Below, piece after piece: positions 37,506 through 50,171 of a stretch of 64,000 bases of DNA. The first letter of the stretch is position 1. Each line of letters starts with the position of its first letter. Under the pieces are notes generated by a model. The model saw only the letters and a list, made by a program, of their open reading frames with translations. It was not told the origin of the DNA and ran no database searches. The DNA is from Dallia pectoralis (Eukaryota > Chordata > Actinopteri > Esociformes > Umbridae), in the NCBI GenBank assembly GCA_029465975.1, contig CM055728.1, positions 28,788,552-28,852,551 of the forward strand, given 5' to 3'. The position numbers and the translations under genes were made by a program.

Positions 37506-39041
37506 TTAGGTTGAGTAGAATCCCCCGTCGTGTTTCCTGGAGTATCCCCTGTTGGTTGAGGCGTTGTGATGAGATTCTGTGAAAACAAAAGGAAGATGAA
37601 ATCTCCTCACGCATTGTTAGGGGAGTTAACTCCATGCCAGTAAGCCTGTTCGTATTACAGCCTATTGTTTTTGTTATAGCCGAATAAAGTTGATAGCGCT
37701 GTGACTGTCCAAAAACAGTGCATCATCAACCTATTGGTCAGAACAAATTCCTTATGTGTACAAAACAAAACTGGCAATAAACCTGATTCTAAGGTCTTTG
37801 TATAACCAACCTAATAAAATCGGGGTCAGTCATTTCGAGTCATTAAGACGAAATGTCAACATTTGATCAAAAGACACTAGTGTTTGGGTTGAGCAGAGAC
37901 AACAATATTTTAAAGTATCCACTATACTATTCTGCCCATATCCTAAATATGACACTCACTAAAAGCAGATACAGATTGCCTGGTTAAGTCTTTTGTTGCC
38001 ATTCATTCCAGGTCTCGTCAGCCTGGTTATCAATGCTACTATAGCTTGGTAGTCGTCTGAATTGTATACAAACCTCACCTATTGTTCCCTCAATGCTGTG
38101 GATGGAAGATTTCTGAGCGTTCATCCATACTTTCACAGACTGATCCTTCTCACATAAAGGAACTTCATGTTGTCCGTGATTCTTCAGGTTTCTCCTACAG
38201 AGTTAACGTTTGAAATCCACTGTTACACTTGTATTATGCACAATATCAGTAGGTGACCAGAGCTCACATGAGTACAGCAACATGGAAGTCAAGTTTGTTT
38301 TTGCCCTGTGTTTTCAGCACACTTACCCATGGTCATTCGTGACCGTCTCCTTCTGGTACAAGGTCTCATTCTTACTTCTGAGGAACTCTTTGTGGTGGTC
38401 ATATGTAGATTTTAGATGGAAGTCAAGACTGTCCCTGGGTTCCTTGGTTGGGAGAGTGTAATAGTATTTTTTTAATAGTTTCTGAAAGATGTCTCCGCTC
38501 CTAGGTTTTTGTGGGGTTTGCATGCTGTGTTCACTCAGTTAAACAAACTATACCAATTTGAGAAGTCATTTTTTAAGTCAATGTGTCGAGGCAGTGCAGC
38601 CAGAGTATCTGATCTGTTATCTCTTTCATTCCCATATCACATAGTCTATAGTTATAATACTTACTTGTGGATCACTATACAGCACACTCCTTCGAATGCT
38701 GGCCAGAGTTGCCAAATCGTTCAGACGACTCCACGGTTCCTCAATTTGGGCCAGGTGAGTTGGTTTATCAAATGTCTGCTTCTGTTCAGTAGGAAAGAAA
38801 ATCCACATCCATGCAGGGGGTATACATGAGAATCACATTTACTTTATATTTCATAACGTTTGTGTTTTTTCTATAATTACACACGCCTTTCAATTTTAGA
38901 GACAGTGTGCTGTTCTGTAGCAGGGGCGATTAGTACATTTTATTATACTAGTGCTAACGTTACCTGACATTGCTTTCTTCCGGACAATGTGTAGTCGTTC
39001 TCCGGTTGAGGAAAAGGAAAGGGATTTCTAGTTCCCAGCAT
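37506..39041 (-). CDS. cfap276: CFAP276 (C1orf194), ciliary doublet-microtubule protein
   Basis: CFAP276 is a microtubule inner protein of motile-cilium doublets; human variants are linked to a Charcot-Marie-Tooth neuropathy. Five minus-strand exons: 38964-39041, 38665-38781, 38327-38442, 38079-38194, 37506-37576. They total 498 nt, 165 aa (human 169). The start MLGTRNPFPFPQPENDYTLS parallels human MPLNRDPFQFPELENDTSYL. DPQEPRDSLDFHLKSTYDHH matches the family core PRDSLDFHLKALYNHH. SIHSIEGTIESHHNASTNRG and YSRKHDGGFYST form the conserved C terminus. It is convergent with tmem167b and head-to-head with elapor1, as in human. All five junctions keep phase. Confidence 0.95.
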
Positions 39042-39683
39042 TATAATGGGTAAAATACGCCGGTATTGATGAGGATCAATACTTGGGTTTGTCGTTAAAC
39101 GCGTCACTTTTCGAGTTCTAAAATGTCTACGGTTGCTATGCGACACATCCTAATGACCGGAACAACTAGGACACGTGGTCATCCGTGTTTTAGAAACGTT
39201 TAAGTTTACGTCGGGTTTACACTTCTGATTTTTGGCATATACCCTACAATTTTTTTGTAAAAATATAATGCTGTCAAAATAAATGTTATTTACCGTAACA
39301 GTGTTTCTCTGTTGTGCAGGCTACTCCTATGAGCACGAACACATTGTTTATTATAGAAACAACTTTAATTCTTACAGTCGATAAGATTATGCACTCATAC
39401 AAATTAATGTCCCTGTAATGCCGAAAACAATCCAACACAAATCAAGAAAATACTGAGTAAAACAATCAAACCGTTGCCTTCCATTCATGGTTTTATTAAA
39501 TGATAACGATAGTTCGTCTTTATTATCCGAGCGGTATCATACGGGCCTCATTGGTTGAGAGGAACCTTTATCAGCCTGGTGGCACAAGTTCCGCCCCGCA
39601 TCCATTCATCCACCCCCTTAAACGCCTTTTACCTGCAGCGTGGGGCGCTACTTGCGAGCTGTTTATTATAGTCCACCTGCTGC
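39042..39683. promoter_or_regulatory. Shared cfap276/elapor1 divergent promoter interval
   Basis: The two ATGs are 642 bases apart on opposite strands, so both promoters must lie here or overlap the 5' UTRs. A GC-box-like CCGCCCCGC sits at about 39592 on the elapor1 side. Divergent arrangement is also seen in human. Whether regulation is shared is inference. Confidence 0.5.
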
Positions 39684-42600
39684 TTGACTATGTTGAAGTG
39701 CGGAGGTTCACATAGTTTCCTTCAACTTCTGTGTGTCGTTTTCGTTCATATAGTTTCATCCAGCGATTTGCCCATATGTAAAGAGGTAAGGAGCATGACA
39801 TTTACCATAAAAGCTGCTTACAATTCATTCTCGATTGCCACTGTAATTAAGTGTATTTTCACCATATGGCAGATATCTAGAACCCAAAGTGCACTTTTAA
39901 CCAAAAGACAGTAACTCGTCGTGATGCTTTTCTGACTCAATGATTAATATATATTTTGTATCAAAATCAGACTTCAGTTTGCCAAAATCTAACTTAATGG
40001 TGAAATGCATTGTTACTGTAACTGTAATTGCCGGCAAATATTGTTACATTTTCCTCTGGTTTTCCATGCAAAAATAGCAAGAATCCACGATCCTTACTTT
40101 AATAATGCATTAATAAAAGCATATTGACAGACCAGTATAAGCATAACTCATTCATATTGACGGACATACACGGGTCTGTGTGTCACCCAGCTGCCTCTGA
40201 ACTAAAACACCATGATGGTACGAGCCGGTCTGTTCAATTGGCCATCAGATTAAACGTGATAAAGAATTGTGATCACATATGTTATTGGAAGACATACACA
40301 CAGCTATAAATCTATTAGTTGCTTTTCCTTGTACAAAACAGCTTTAAAACCATCACACATGTCTGAATGGTCCATGTAGGGGACAGGAAAGAGCGCCTTT
40401 TGGTCTAACTATTTGAGGTGTTGTATACAGAGTTGACTAAATAATCTCATTAATATTATTGGTTAACCACATTGAACGTGTCGCTTCTATACTGCGGATA
40501 CCAACCTGTGGGAAATTGACACGCAAACGTATTTGTTCGTTTATTTGACTTTGCAAATAGCTGTCATTAGACATGGTCAGGTGCTTAAGTGTGTGTGTGT
40601 ATCTTATATTCATAAGAATGACCTGTTTCCGGGTTATAACTCTCCTGACTTAAGTCAACTTGGTCCTCTTACTATTTGCATAACTGCCGTTGTGTTTGAT
40701 AATGCTTCAAGACAATCTATCAATTTACATTGCCTGCTTGAGAGTGAACGGTAAGGTGACGTAGAGGTATAGCCTCCAGCTTTGCAACATCGTTAATAAT
40801 AATTCCTAAACATTTATTATATTTCTATAGGTGTTTTTCAATAAATGATTTATATGTAAATCATTCCTTGTTCAGTTGCACTTTATAGATTACAAAGGGG
40901 TTTGAATAACACATTCTCAACTAGTACCTAACACATTTATAACTTATACCAACATCAAATCAGCTGGAGCTTGACACTGTGAAGAATATAAATGAATGTG
41001 CTCAGATGACCTGGCATAGGATTACAGGGCTGGGGAATTGTACATGTTCATGCCTGATTCTCATTGTCTCTGTGGACACATGGATCCCACGACCAGCTTG
41101 GCCTCAAGGTGAGAGGGATGGAAGGCAGATTCTGCTGAAAGGACACACCATGGCGGGTGGATTCATCACGCTAATTTGTTTTCAGCCTCAACCTGTGTGT
41201 GTGTGTGACCCTGACGGGGCAGGGTCGCTATGTCCCGTTTCCATGGTTTCCTCATGTTTATATGACTGATGAGTATCTGATTTTAGCCAGGCCGAGGTCA
41301 TTTTCAATATATGCATACTGGTTTTTGATTCTCTTCCCCTGTCCATCTCTCAGAACCCCTCTCTCCGTCTCTGAGTGTTTTTCTATCTTTTCCTCTTTCT
41401 GTCTGTCTCCCATTTACCTTCATGTCTGATTACCTTTCTGCCTCTAATTCTAAAATGAAAGCTGATGTAGCCGCACTAATAAAGACAACCAAAGCTTGTT
41501 AGGGGAACATTATCTGCTGGTTGGTCTCTTGTTAACTATTAATTCTGACTGTGTGTGTGTGTGTGTGTGTGTGTGGGGGGGGGGTAGGTATACTCTCCTA
41601 AGTGTTCTCTGCAACACCTGGTCTGGCTCCCAGTCTCCAGAATGTTCCCTGCATATTGCACTTTGTGGGCATTAGGGGCATGTTTATATAAATGGCAGAA
41701 AGGACATTTCTTCTTCTTTTAAGGGATTAGAGTTCAGTCAGTTTCTGCCCTGTAATCACGTCCTGGTGATGTTGCCATGCCAACGAGGGACAACCAGTTA
41801 GCATAATTGCACAAACACACCTGCGAAACCTGACAGTTGATTTGGAGTGCACTGCACATCATTTACTCGGGTCACCAAATTCACTTGAACTGATGGAACT
41901 GGGCCGATACACTGGGTTGTTCATATTCCAGGGCTTTTGTGAATATCACACGAGACCAACCTGATTTCCAAATACAATATAAGGATCAGATCAATATTTA
42001 CACAGCCAGCAGCGACAGAGGGTGGCTGTCTCACCTGATGTTTTTTATCTACTATTAAAGATACCCACAGAGGTTTTGTATCGGTCAGTATTAAAAATCA
42101 TGACCCAAAACAGGCTAACGTTTACTACAGTTAATCCCTCATTATATTGTTTTATATGTTACAACCTGCACAATAAAAATGCAATGAGAACGTTCTTTAA
42201 CTTAGTCTTACTCCTAATAGAGCATAAGAACTGAAAAAAATAAAAACAACACAAGTCTAACTCCTAATACAGCATACAATCAAAAAATGGAATATAAACA
42301 TTACGACTCCTAATAGAGCAAACAAATTCCCAGTGAATCTTTAAGTACCTAAGACAAACCAGTCTGGACTGAGAACCAGCCTTCTGTAAACAGCTGATTA
42401 CAGTCGTCACTCACAAGTCGTTACAATAACAAACAGACAACAGCAGGCATGGAGGGGTTTTGCTACAGATGGAACTGTGGAGCCAGAAACACAGCACCGC
42501 GCCCATTACAACAAGTGTTTACTCTGAGGATGTAGCCACTGCCTAATTATCCCTCATTGCAGAGGATAATTGTGTTGGTAAAACAGGCCTCTTACCTTCA

Positions 42601-45600
42601 TCAGGATTCATAGTTCAGAGTTTATTCTGTAGCTCAAATGGGTTGACGGTAATGACATACAAGCTAACGCTCTAAGAACACTTCTCTAAGCCCAGGTGAG
42701 CACACGCCCAGTGTCCATGTGTTACATCCTGACATGTGACTTGGCTGTGTGTTACTTCCTGTCAGGTAACCTGGACGACTGACTGTGTGTTACTTCCTGT
42801 CAGGTAACCTGGACGACTGACTGTGTGTCTTTTTTCCCCCTTACAGTCGGACTACCACTTTGAGTACACAGACTGTGACGTGCTGGGTTCGCGATGGAGG
42901 GTGGCTTTACCCAACAAGCCGGACACCTGCACAGGCCTCCCGGACCCCGTCAAGGGAACTCAGTGCAGTGAGTACCCCACTTCCTCTACCCCACTTCTTC
43001 TACCCCACTTCTTCTACCCCACTTCCTCTACACCACTTCCTCTACACCACTTCCTCTACAGTACACCACTTCCTCTATCCCACTTCCTCTAAACCACTTC
43101 CTCTACACCACTTCCTCTACCCCACTTCCTCTACCCCACTACCACGGGAGACTGGTGAGGGGAGGACAGACACTGAAGGCAGACAGAGTGGACGGACACT
43201 GCTCCGTTAATGTCACTCTGGACGCCTCCTCCCCAGTTATGATGTCACCAACCACCGTCCTGTCAAGTCACAAGTAGAATAACACATTCCCTTCGGATGA
43301 TAGAAATAGTACCATCCTACTCCATGTAATCTGTTTTCCAGTCTCTACATAGGCAGGGCTGCATCTGAATCATTTAAATATCCTTAGCTGCAAGCTGCTC
43401 TTCTCCATTCCTCCTTTGGCATTTAAATTGCTTTTATTCAACTCAAGTGTTTTCAGAACAGTGAGGCCGGAAAGAAAACAGCAATGGAACTACTGAGATG
43501 CACCCACATTCCGGAGGCTCCACTTCACCTTCCTAGTATTTTCTAAATACTCTCTCCCCTCACCCGTCTCCCCACAGCGTTCTCCTGCAACGAGGGGGAG
43601 TACCTGGACATGAGTAGCCAGAAGTGCCAGCAGTGTTCTGCAGGAACCTATTCTCTGGGGACGGGCGTGGCCTTTGATGAGTGGGACACTCTGCCGACTG
43701 GCCTGGTCTCACACGGGATGAACTTGAACACAGCTGACATGTACACCAACTGCTCAAAGTCAGTATCGCTCTGTCTGTCTCTGTCAGCATCTCTCTCAAC
43801 CCCAGTATCTCTCTCAGTATCTCTCTCAGTATCTCTCTCAGTATCTCTCTCAGTATCTCTCTCAGTATCTCTCTCAGTATCTCTCTTTTTTTCAGTATCT
43901 CCCTCTAAGTACTAAATCTCTGTAAGTACTGTATCTCTCTCCTGGTATTGCTCTTTGAGTACTGTATGTCCCTGTAAGTACGGTATCTCTCTCTCAGTAT
44001 CACTTTTTTAAGTACTGTATCTCTCAATAAGTACTGTATCTCACTATCTCTCTCTATGTACTGTATCTCTCTCTAAGTACTGTATCTCTCTCTACGTATC
44101 TTTTTGAGTCTCTCAAGTGGTAGGAGTCTGGTATGACTTGTATCTCTCTTCCCCTTGGTTTTATGCCATCTACATGAGTCCAGTCCCAGATCTGACCTGT
44201 GTCGGTAACCAACTCCTAATCTGTTCAAGCAGGGCTAAAACATGCTACCCCTCATGTAAAAAGCTGCACACTGTACACATTACAGTAATTTGGCTGATTC
44301 CCCGTGGGTATCAATTCCATAACACTGGAAAAACAAGTACAATGCTTTTACCAAGTGCCATTCTCGTCCATGCGAACTAAACAGGAGTGTTTAGAGCATT
44401 TGAAGACATTCTTTTAGCTTCCCTTCCTGTATAACTAACTTTTGTTTACATCTAACTGTGTTTCTTTTTTAATGTTGCCTTCACGTTTAGCTCCACCTGG
44501 ATACCCAGTGGGGACTTCATTGCCTCGAACATAGACGAGTGCACTGCGACCTTGTCCTATTCCGTCAGCCTGAAGAAACCTGGCTCTGTGTCCTTTCAAT
44601 ACTTCTACCCAGACAGTAACATCTTCTTTGAGTTCTATGTGAGTTTTTTATGAACAGACCTAAATTGTCCCACATTGATTTTTGTCATGTATATGTAATT
44701 GTCATGGAAACTACCAGGCATGTGTTCAGTTTGCCTTGGCTCGCACATGAAATTAAGTCGATTTTTATTTTAGATGACATTGCTTGTTTTCAGGACAGCA
44801 GAGAGAAGCTTCATGACAAATCCATCAGTTAAAGCTTGCTCCTAAATTAGTTCTATCTTAAATGATGGTTAAGACTGATAAAAATAGATTAAATAAAACC
44901 TTAATCCATGTCTGCCTAAGGGGCCAGGCAAACATGTTCACTTGATTTGCCGTCTTCTTGTTTAAGGTACAAAATGACCAGTGCCAGTCTACAGACTCTC
45001 ACATTCGCTGGATGACGACCTCGGAGAAAGACTGGACCTCCTACAATGTGAGTTTTACCATAACCATGGGCCCAGGAGCCCAATCTAAGAGCCAAGTCTT
45101 GACTTCTCTGTCTGGCTGTTTCACCTCCTTTACTTCTCTGTCTGGCTGTTTCACGTCCTTTACTTCTCTGTCTGGCTGTTTCACGTCCTTTACTTCTCTG
45201 TCTAGCTGTTTCACCTCCTTTACTTCTCTGTCTAGCTGTTTCACCTCCTTTACTTCTCTGTCTGGCTGTTTCACCTCCTTTACTTCTCTGTCTGGCTGTT
45301 TCACCTCCTTTACTTCTCTGTTTAGCTGTTTCACCTCCTTTACTTCTCTGTCTGGCTGTTTCACCTCCTTTACTTCTCTGTCTGGCTGTTTCACCTCCTT
45401 TACTTCTCTGTCTGGCTGTTTCACCTCCTTTACTTCTCTGTCTGGCTGTTTCACCTCCTTTACTTCTCTGTCTGGCTGTTTCACCTCCTTTACTTCTCTG
45501 TCTAGCTGTTTCACCTCCTTTACTTCTCTGTCTAGCTGTTTCACTCCTTTACTTCTCTGTCTGGCTGTTTCACCTCATTTACTTCTCTGTCTGGCTGTTT

Positions 45601-48600
45601 CACATCCTTCTCTGTCTGGCTGTTTCACCTACTTTACTTCTCTGTCTAGCTGTTTCACTCCTTTACTTCTCTGTCTGGCTGTTTCACCTCTTTTACCTTC
45701 TCTGTCTGGCTGTTTCACATCCTTTACTTCTCTGTCTGGCTGTTTCACATCCTTTACTTCTTTGTCTAGCTGTTTCACACCCTTCTCTGTCTGGCTGTTG
45801 CACATCCTTCTCTCTCTGGCTGTTTCACCTCCTTTACTTCTCTGTCTGGCTGTTTCACATCCTTCTCTGTCTAGCTGTTTCACCTCCTTTACTTCTCTGT
45901 CTGGCTGTTTCACATCCTTCTCTGTCTGGCTGTTTTACCTCCTTTACTTCTCTGTCTAGCTGTTTCACCTCCTTTACTTCTTTGTCTGGCTGTTTCACAT
46001 CCTTCTCTGTCTAGCTGTTTCACCTCCTTTACTTCTCTGTCTGGCTGTTTCACATCCTTCTCTGTCTGGCTGTTTCACCTCCTTTACTTCTCTGTCTGGC
46101 TGTTTCACATCCTTCTCTGTCTGGCTGTTTCACCTCCTTTACTTCTCTGTCTGGCTGTTTCACATCCTTCTCTGTCTGGCTGTTTCACCTCCTTTACTTC
46201 TCTGTCTGGCTGTTTCACATCCTTCTCTGTCTGGCTGTTTCACCTCCTTTACTTCTCTGTCTGGCTGTTTCACATCCTTCTCTGTCTGGCTGTTTCACCT
46301 CCTTTACTTCTCTGTCTGGCTGTTTCACCTCCTTTACTTCTTTGTCTGGCTGTTTCACATCCTTCTCTGTCTGGCTGTTTCACCTCCTTTACTTCTCTGT
46401 CTGGCTGTTTCACATCCTTCTCTGTCTGGTTGTTTCACATCCTTTACTTCTCTGTCTGGCTGTTTCACATCCTTCTCTGTCTGGCTGTTTCACCTCCTTT
46501 ACTTCTCTGTCTGGCTGTTTCACATCCTTCTCTGTCTGGCTGTTTCACCTCCTTTACTTCTTTGTCTAGCTGTTTCACCTCCTTTACTTCTCTGTCTGGC
46601 TGTTTCACATCCTTCTCTGTCTGGCTGTTTCACCTCCTTTACTTCTCTGTCTAGCTGTTTCACCACCTTTACTTCTCTGTCTGGCTGTTTCACATCCTTC
46701 TCTGTCTGGCTGTTTCACCTCCTTTACTTCTCTGTCTAGCTGTTTCACCTCCTTTACTTCTCTGTCTGGCTGTTTCACATCCTTCTCTGTCTAGCTGTTT
46801 CACCTCCTTTACCTTCTCTGTCTGGCTGTTTCACTTCTCTGTCTGGCTGTTTCACATCCTTCTCTGTCTGGCTGTTTCACCTCCTTTACCTTTCTGTCTG
46901 GCTGTTTCACTCCTTTCCTTCTCTGTCTGGCTGTTTCACCTCCTTTACTTCTCTGTCTGGCTGTTTCACCTCCTTTACTTCTCTGTCTGGCTGTTTCATC
47001 CTTCTGTCTGGCTGTCTGGCTGTTTCACCTCCTTTACTTCTCTGTCTGGCTGTTTCACATCCTTCTCTGTCTGGCTGTTTCACCTCCTTTACTTCTCTGT
47101 CTGGCTGTTTCACATCCTTCTTTGTCTGGCTGTTTCACATCCATCTCTGTCTGGCTGTTTCACCTCCTTTACTTCTTTGTCTAGCTCGAGCTGAATAGCG
47201 GCAACAATGTTCTCTACTGGAAGACCACATCTTTTGCTCTGCCAGGCAGCGCTGTGAAACCTGTGCTCCTACGAAACATCGCCATCTCAGGTACTGGAGT
47301 TGTTACAGTTGTCGTTTTCAACCGTCTACCCAGTTTTCGGGTATCTTTGTGGTAAAACTGAAACACATGTTTTTTTACGCAACCGGTTCATGTACATTTA
47401 ATTGAGACGCGCGGTTTCACCATTTGATACTTTGGTTCCCGTTAATCATTGTTGATCTATGGGATCTCCTTCTGCTCCTCCAGGAGTGGCCTACACGTCC
47501 GAATGTTTCCACTGCAAGGCCGGCACCTACAGCTCTAAGCCCGGCTCGGCCCGTTGCAACCCCTGCCCTGCCGACTCCTACTCCAACAAGGGGGCGACTG
47601 TGTGTCAGCAGTGTGGACCGGACCAGTACGCCGGTGGGTTTGGGTTCTAGCACAGATACTCAACACCCCCCCCCCAGATATTATCCATGCGTATGTTGCC
47701 TGGAAAGTTGGCCCTGCCAGTGCTGAGACATTGTTTTTAGATATTTGTTGATTTGTGCATTTTTTTAATTTGCCCCAAATAAAGGTACAGTTTATGCAAA
47801 TGTGCACTAATTGAACCTGGCTGTTAGGTTAATTAGTGAGTTTAGGGACGTGTAGGGACGTGTCTTATCACGGGATCTTAATGTTTTTTCCTCCCGCCTT
47901 GCGGCGTTTTCCCGGGTGGGTAGCATTCATCACACAGCTGTGTCAATCTGAATAACGGTGGAACGCACACATGTGAATTTATAGCATTGGACAACAGGAT
48001 TAACACATACTTTCGTAATGTGCCCCATTCATTTCTCTCAACTGAAAACAACCCACACCTGTGGTTTCAGAGGCTGGGTCGGGGAGCTGCAAACAGAGGC
48101 CTGCGTGTACCACCAGTGACTACTTCTACACTCACACCCCGTGTGACTCCAGCGGCCAGGTACAGTTTCTACCTGGAGATGTAGGCTACATGACATAGCG
48201 TATGGCGTTAGAAGACCTACATTATTATAAAGGAGGGGACACGTGAATTCAGTCTCGCTGTAGCTATTAGCAATTAGTTCTGAGGTCAGCCGGGGTCAGT
48301 TTTCTCGTCTAATATATAATATAGTTTAATATAATAATCATCTGTTTCTTGGGTTGCTAAATGCATGTTTGTTTAATCCCGATTTCTGTTTCTATTTAAC
48401 GAGTTACGACGGTCCTTAATGTTGCAGACATTTGTGATATCCACTGTGATTTTACCGTCCTGCTGAGTTTAAGAGAAAGCCAACCTGGATAAGAGTGTGT
48501 AATTATTAATCATCCGCTGTTCTTCAGACCCAGCTGATGTACAAGTGGATCGATCCAAAGATCTGCAGTGAGTTGGTTGGAGGAGAGCTTAACAGCTCAG

Positions 48601-50108
48601 AGGCAGCGGTGACGCTGCCCTCCTCTGGCCAGCTGGAGAACTGTCCCCCCTGTAACCCCGGCTTCTACGTCACCAACACCTCAGCCTGCGAACCCTGTCC
48701 CCACGGAACCTACTCCAACGGAACAGGTGCGTAAACACCTGTTCCTGACATCAGAAATATATTTGCTTGAGTCCACGGCAACTAAGGCTGGCGTTTTGGT
48801 CGTAAGACCTGTTGGACACAGCTGACATGAACACCAAACGAATGGAACAGGAATATATCGTCAGTTGTACAACTGAATGCTTTCAACTGAAATGTGTCCT
48901 CTGCATTTTACCCAACCCTGAGGTGCAGGGGGCAGCCCTAATCAGTTACCTGATTTGACTTCCATGTCACGGCGCCCGGGGAGCGTTTTAGGGTTAACTG
49001 TCTTGATCAAGGACAGAACGACTAAGGGTTTTTCACCTTGATGGTGGGGGGATTAGAACCAGGGACTTTCCAGACCCAAGCCCTAGTCCCTAACCAGTAG
49101 GCCACCATGCCACTCTCAGGCAACTTTGCCAGTTCTGGACCTTCGCTGATTGTGACTGGCTACATCAGACATCACTCTTGTTTGTTGTTCACAATAATCA
49201 CAGGCAGGATTATTGTTATAGCTGTAACGAACTGGCTCAATTTAATGTCCACTCCGTCTCGCTCTGTATATGCAGCCTGTGCAGAGTGCCCCGTCGGGAC
49301 AGAACCGGTGGTTGGGTTTGAGTACAAGTGGTGGAACAAGATGCCTCACAACATGAAGAGCGTTGTCTACAGCCGGGAGTACAGCGACACAGTCAGGAGT
49401 ACCGGTAATGGATTGAAATTCCCTTTTCACACCGCTGTTGTTCTGCATTTATCGAAGTTGTTGGAGTCTGTGTGAAAAGAGAATGTCAAAGTTGGGGCGT
49501 GGTTTGAAACATCTGTGGTTTGATTGGCCACTGTCACGGTGGTCGCCTCCCACAGCCGGTGACGTGGGTTGCATGTGATGTGCTCTCACATACATGTATG
49601 TGGTGTCGCTGATTTGCTCTGCCCCATCAGGATGGGAGGTGGCTGGGGAGTACATTTACACCACGTCTGGTGATCTGGACTCCGACTACATGATCCTGTC
49701 ACTCACCACGCTTGGATACAGGTGGGGCATTTCCACGCTCAGTCAAATACAACAACATGAACAGTAACAATGACTAGTAACAGTTGAAATTATCGTAGCT
49801 TTCGTATGCAGTTTCCTTCCAATTTGTAAGGCCCACGCACCCAGACTGGGCATTTCCAAGGCATATGGATGACATGTACTATTTAAAGACGGCGAGTATT
49901 AAAAGCACAATGAAAGTAATTAAATCAGGAAGTGGGAGGAAACCTCAGTAAATATGTGAGTAAATATGTTTAGTCTTTACATGTCACAATGCTGGAAGTC
50001 GGAGTTTTCTTGGAACATCTTTCTTTAATGTTCAAAACTTGAAGCACAAAATATTACAACAACAGCAACTCAAAACACAAAACAATGAACCACAAAGGGA
50101 ACAGAGGG

Positions 50109-50171
<63 letters not shown>

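Noticed and set aside
44958..45959. ORF of 333 codons
   Set aside because: Begins with true elapor1 exon 5 codons but then is intron array. Kept only as an intron-retention possibility, not as a gene.
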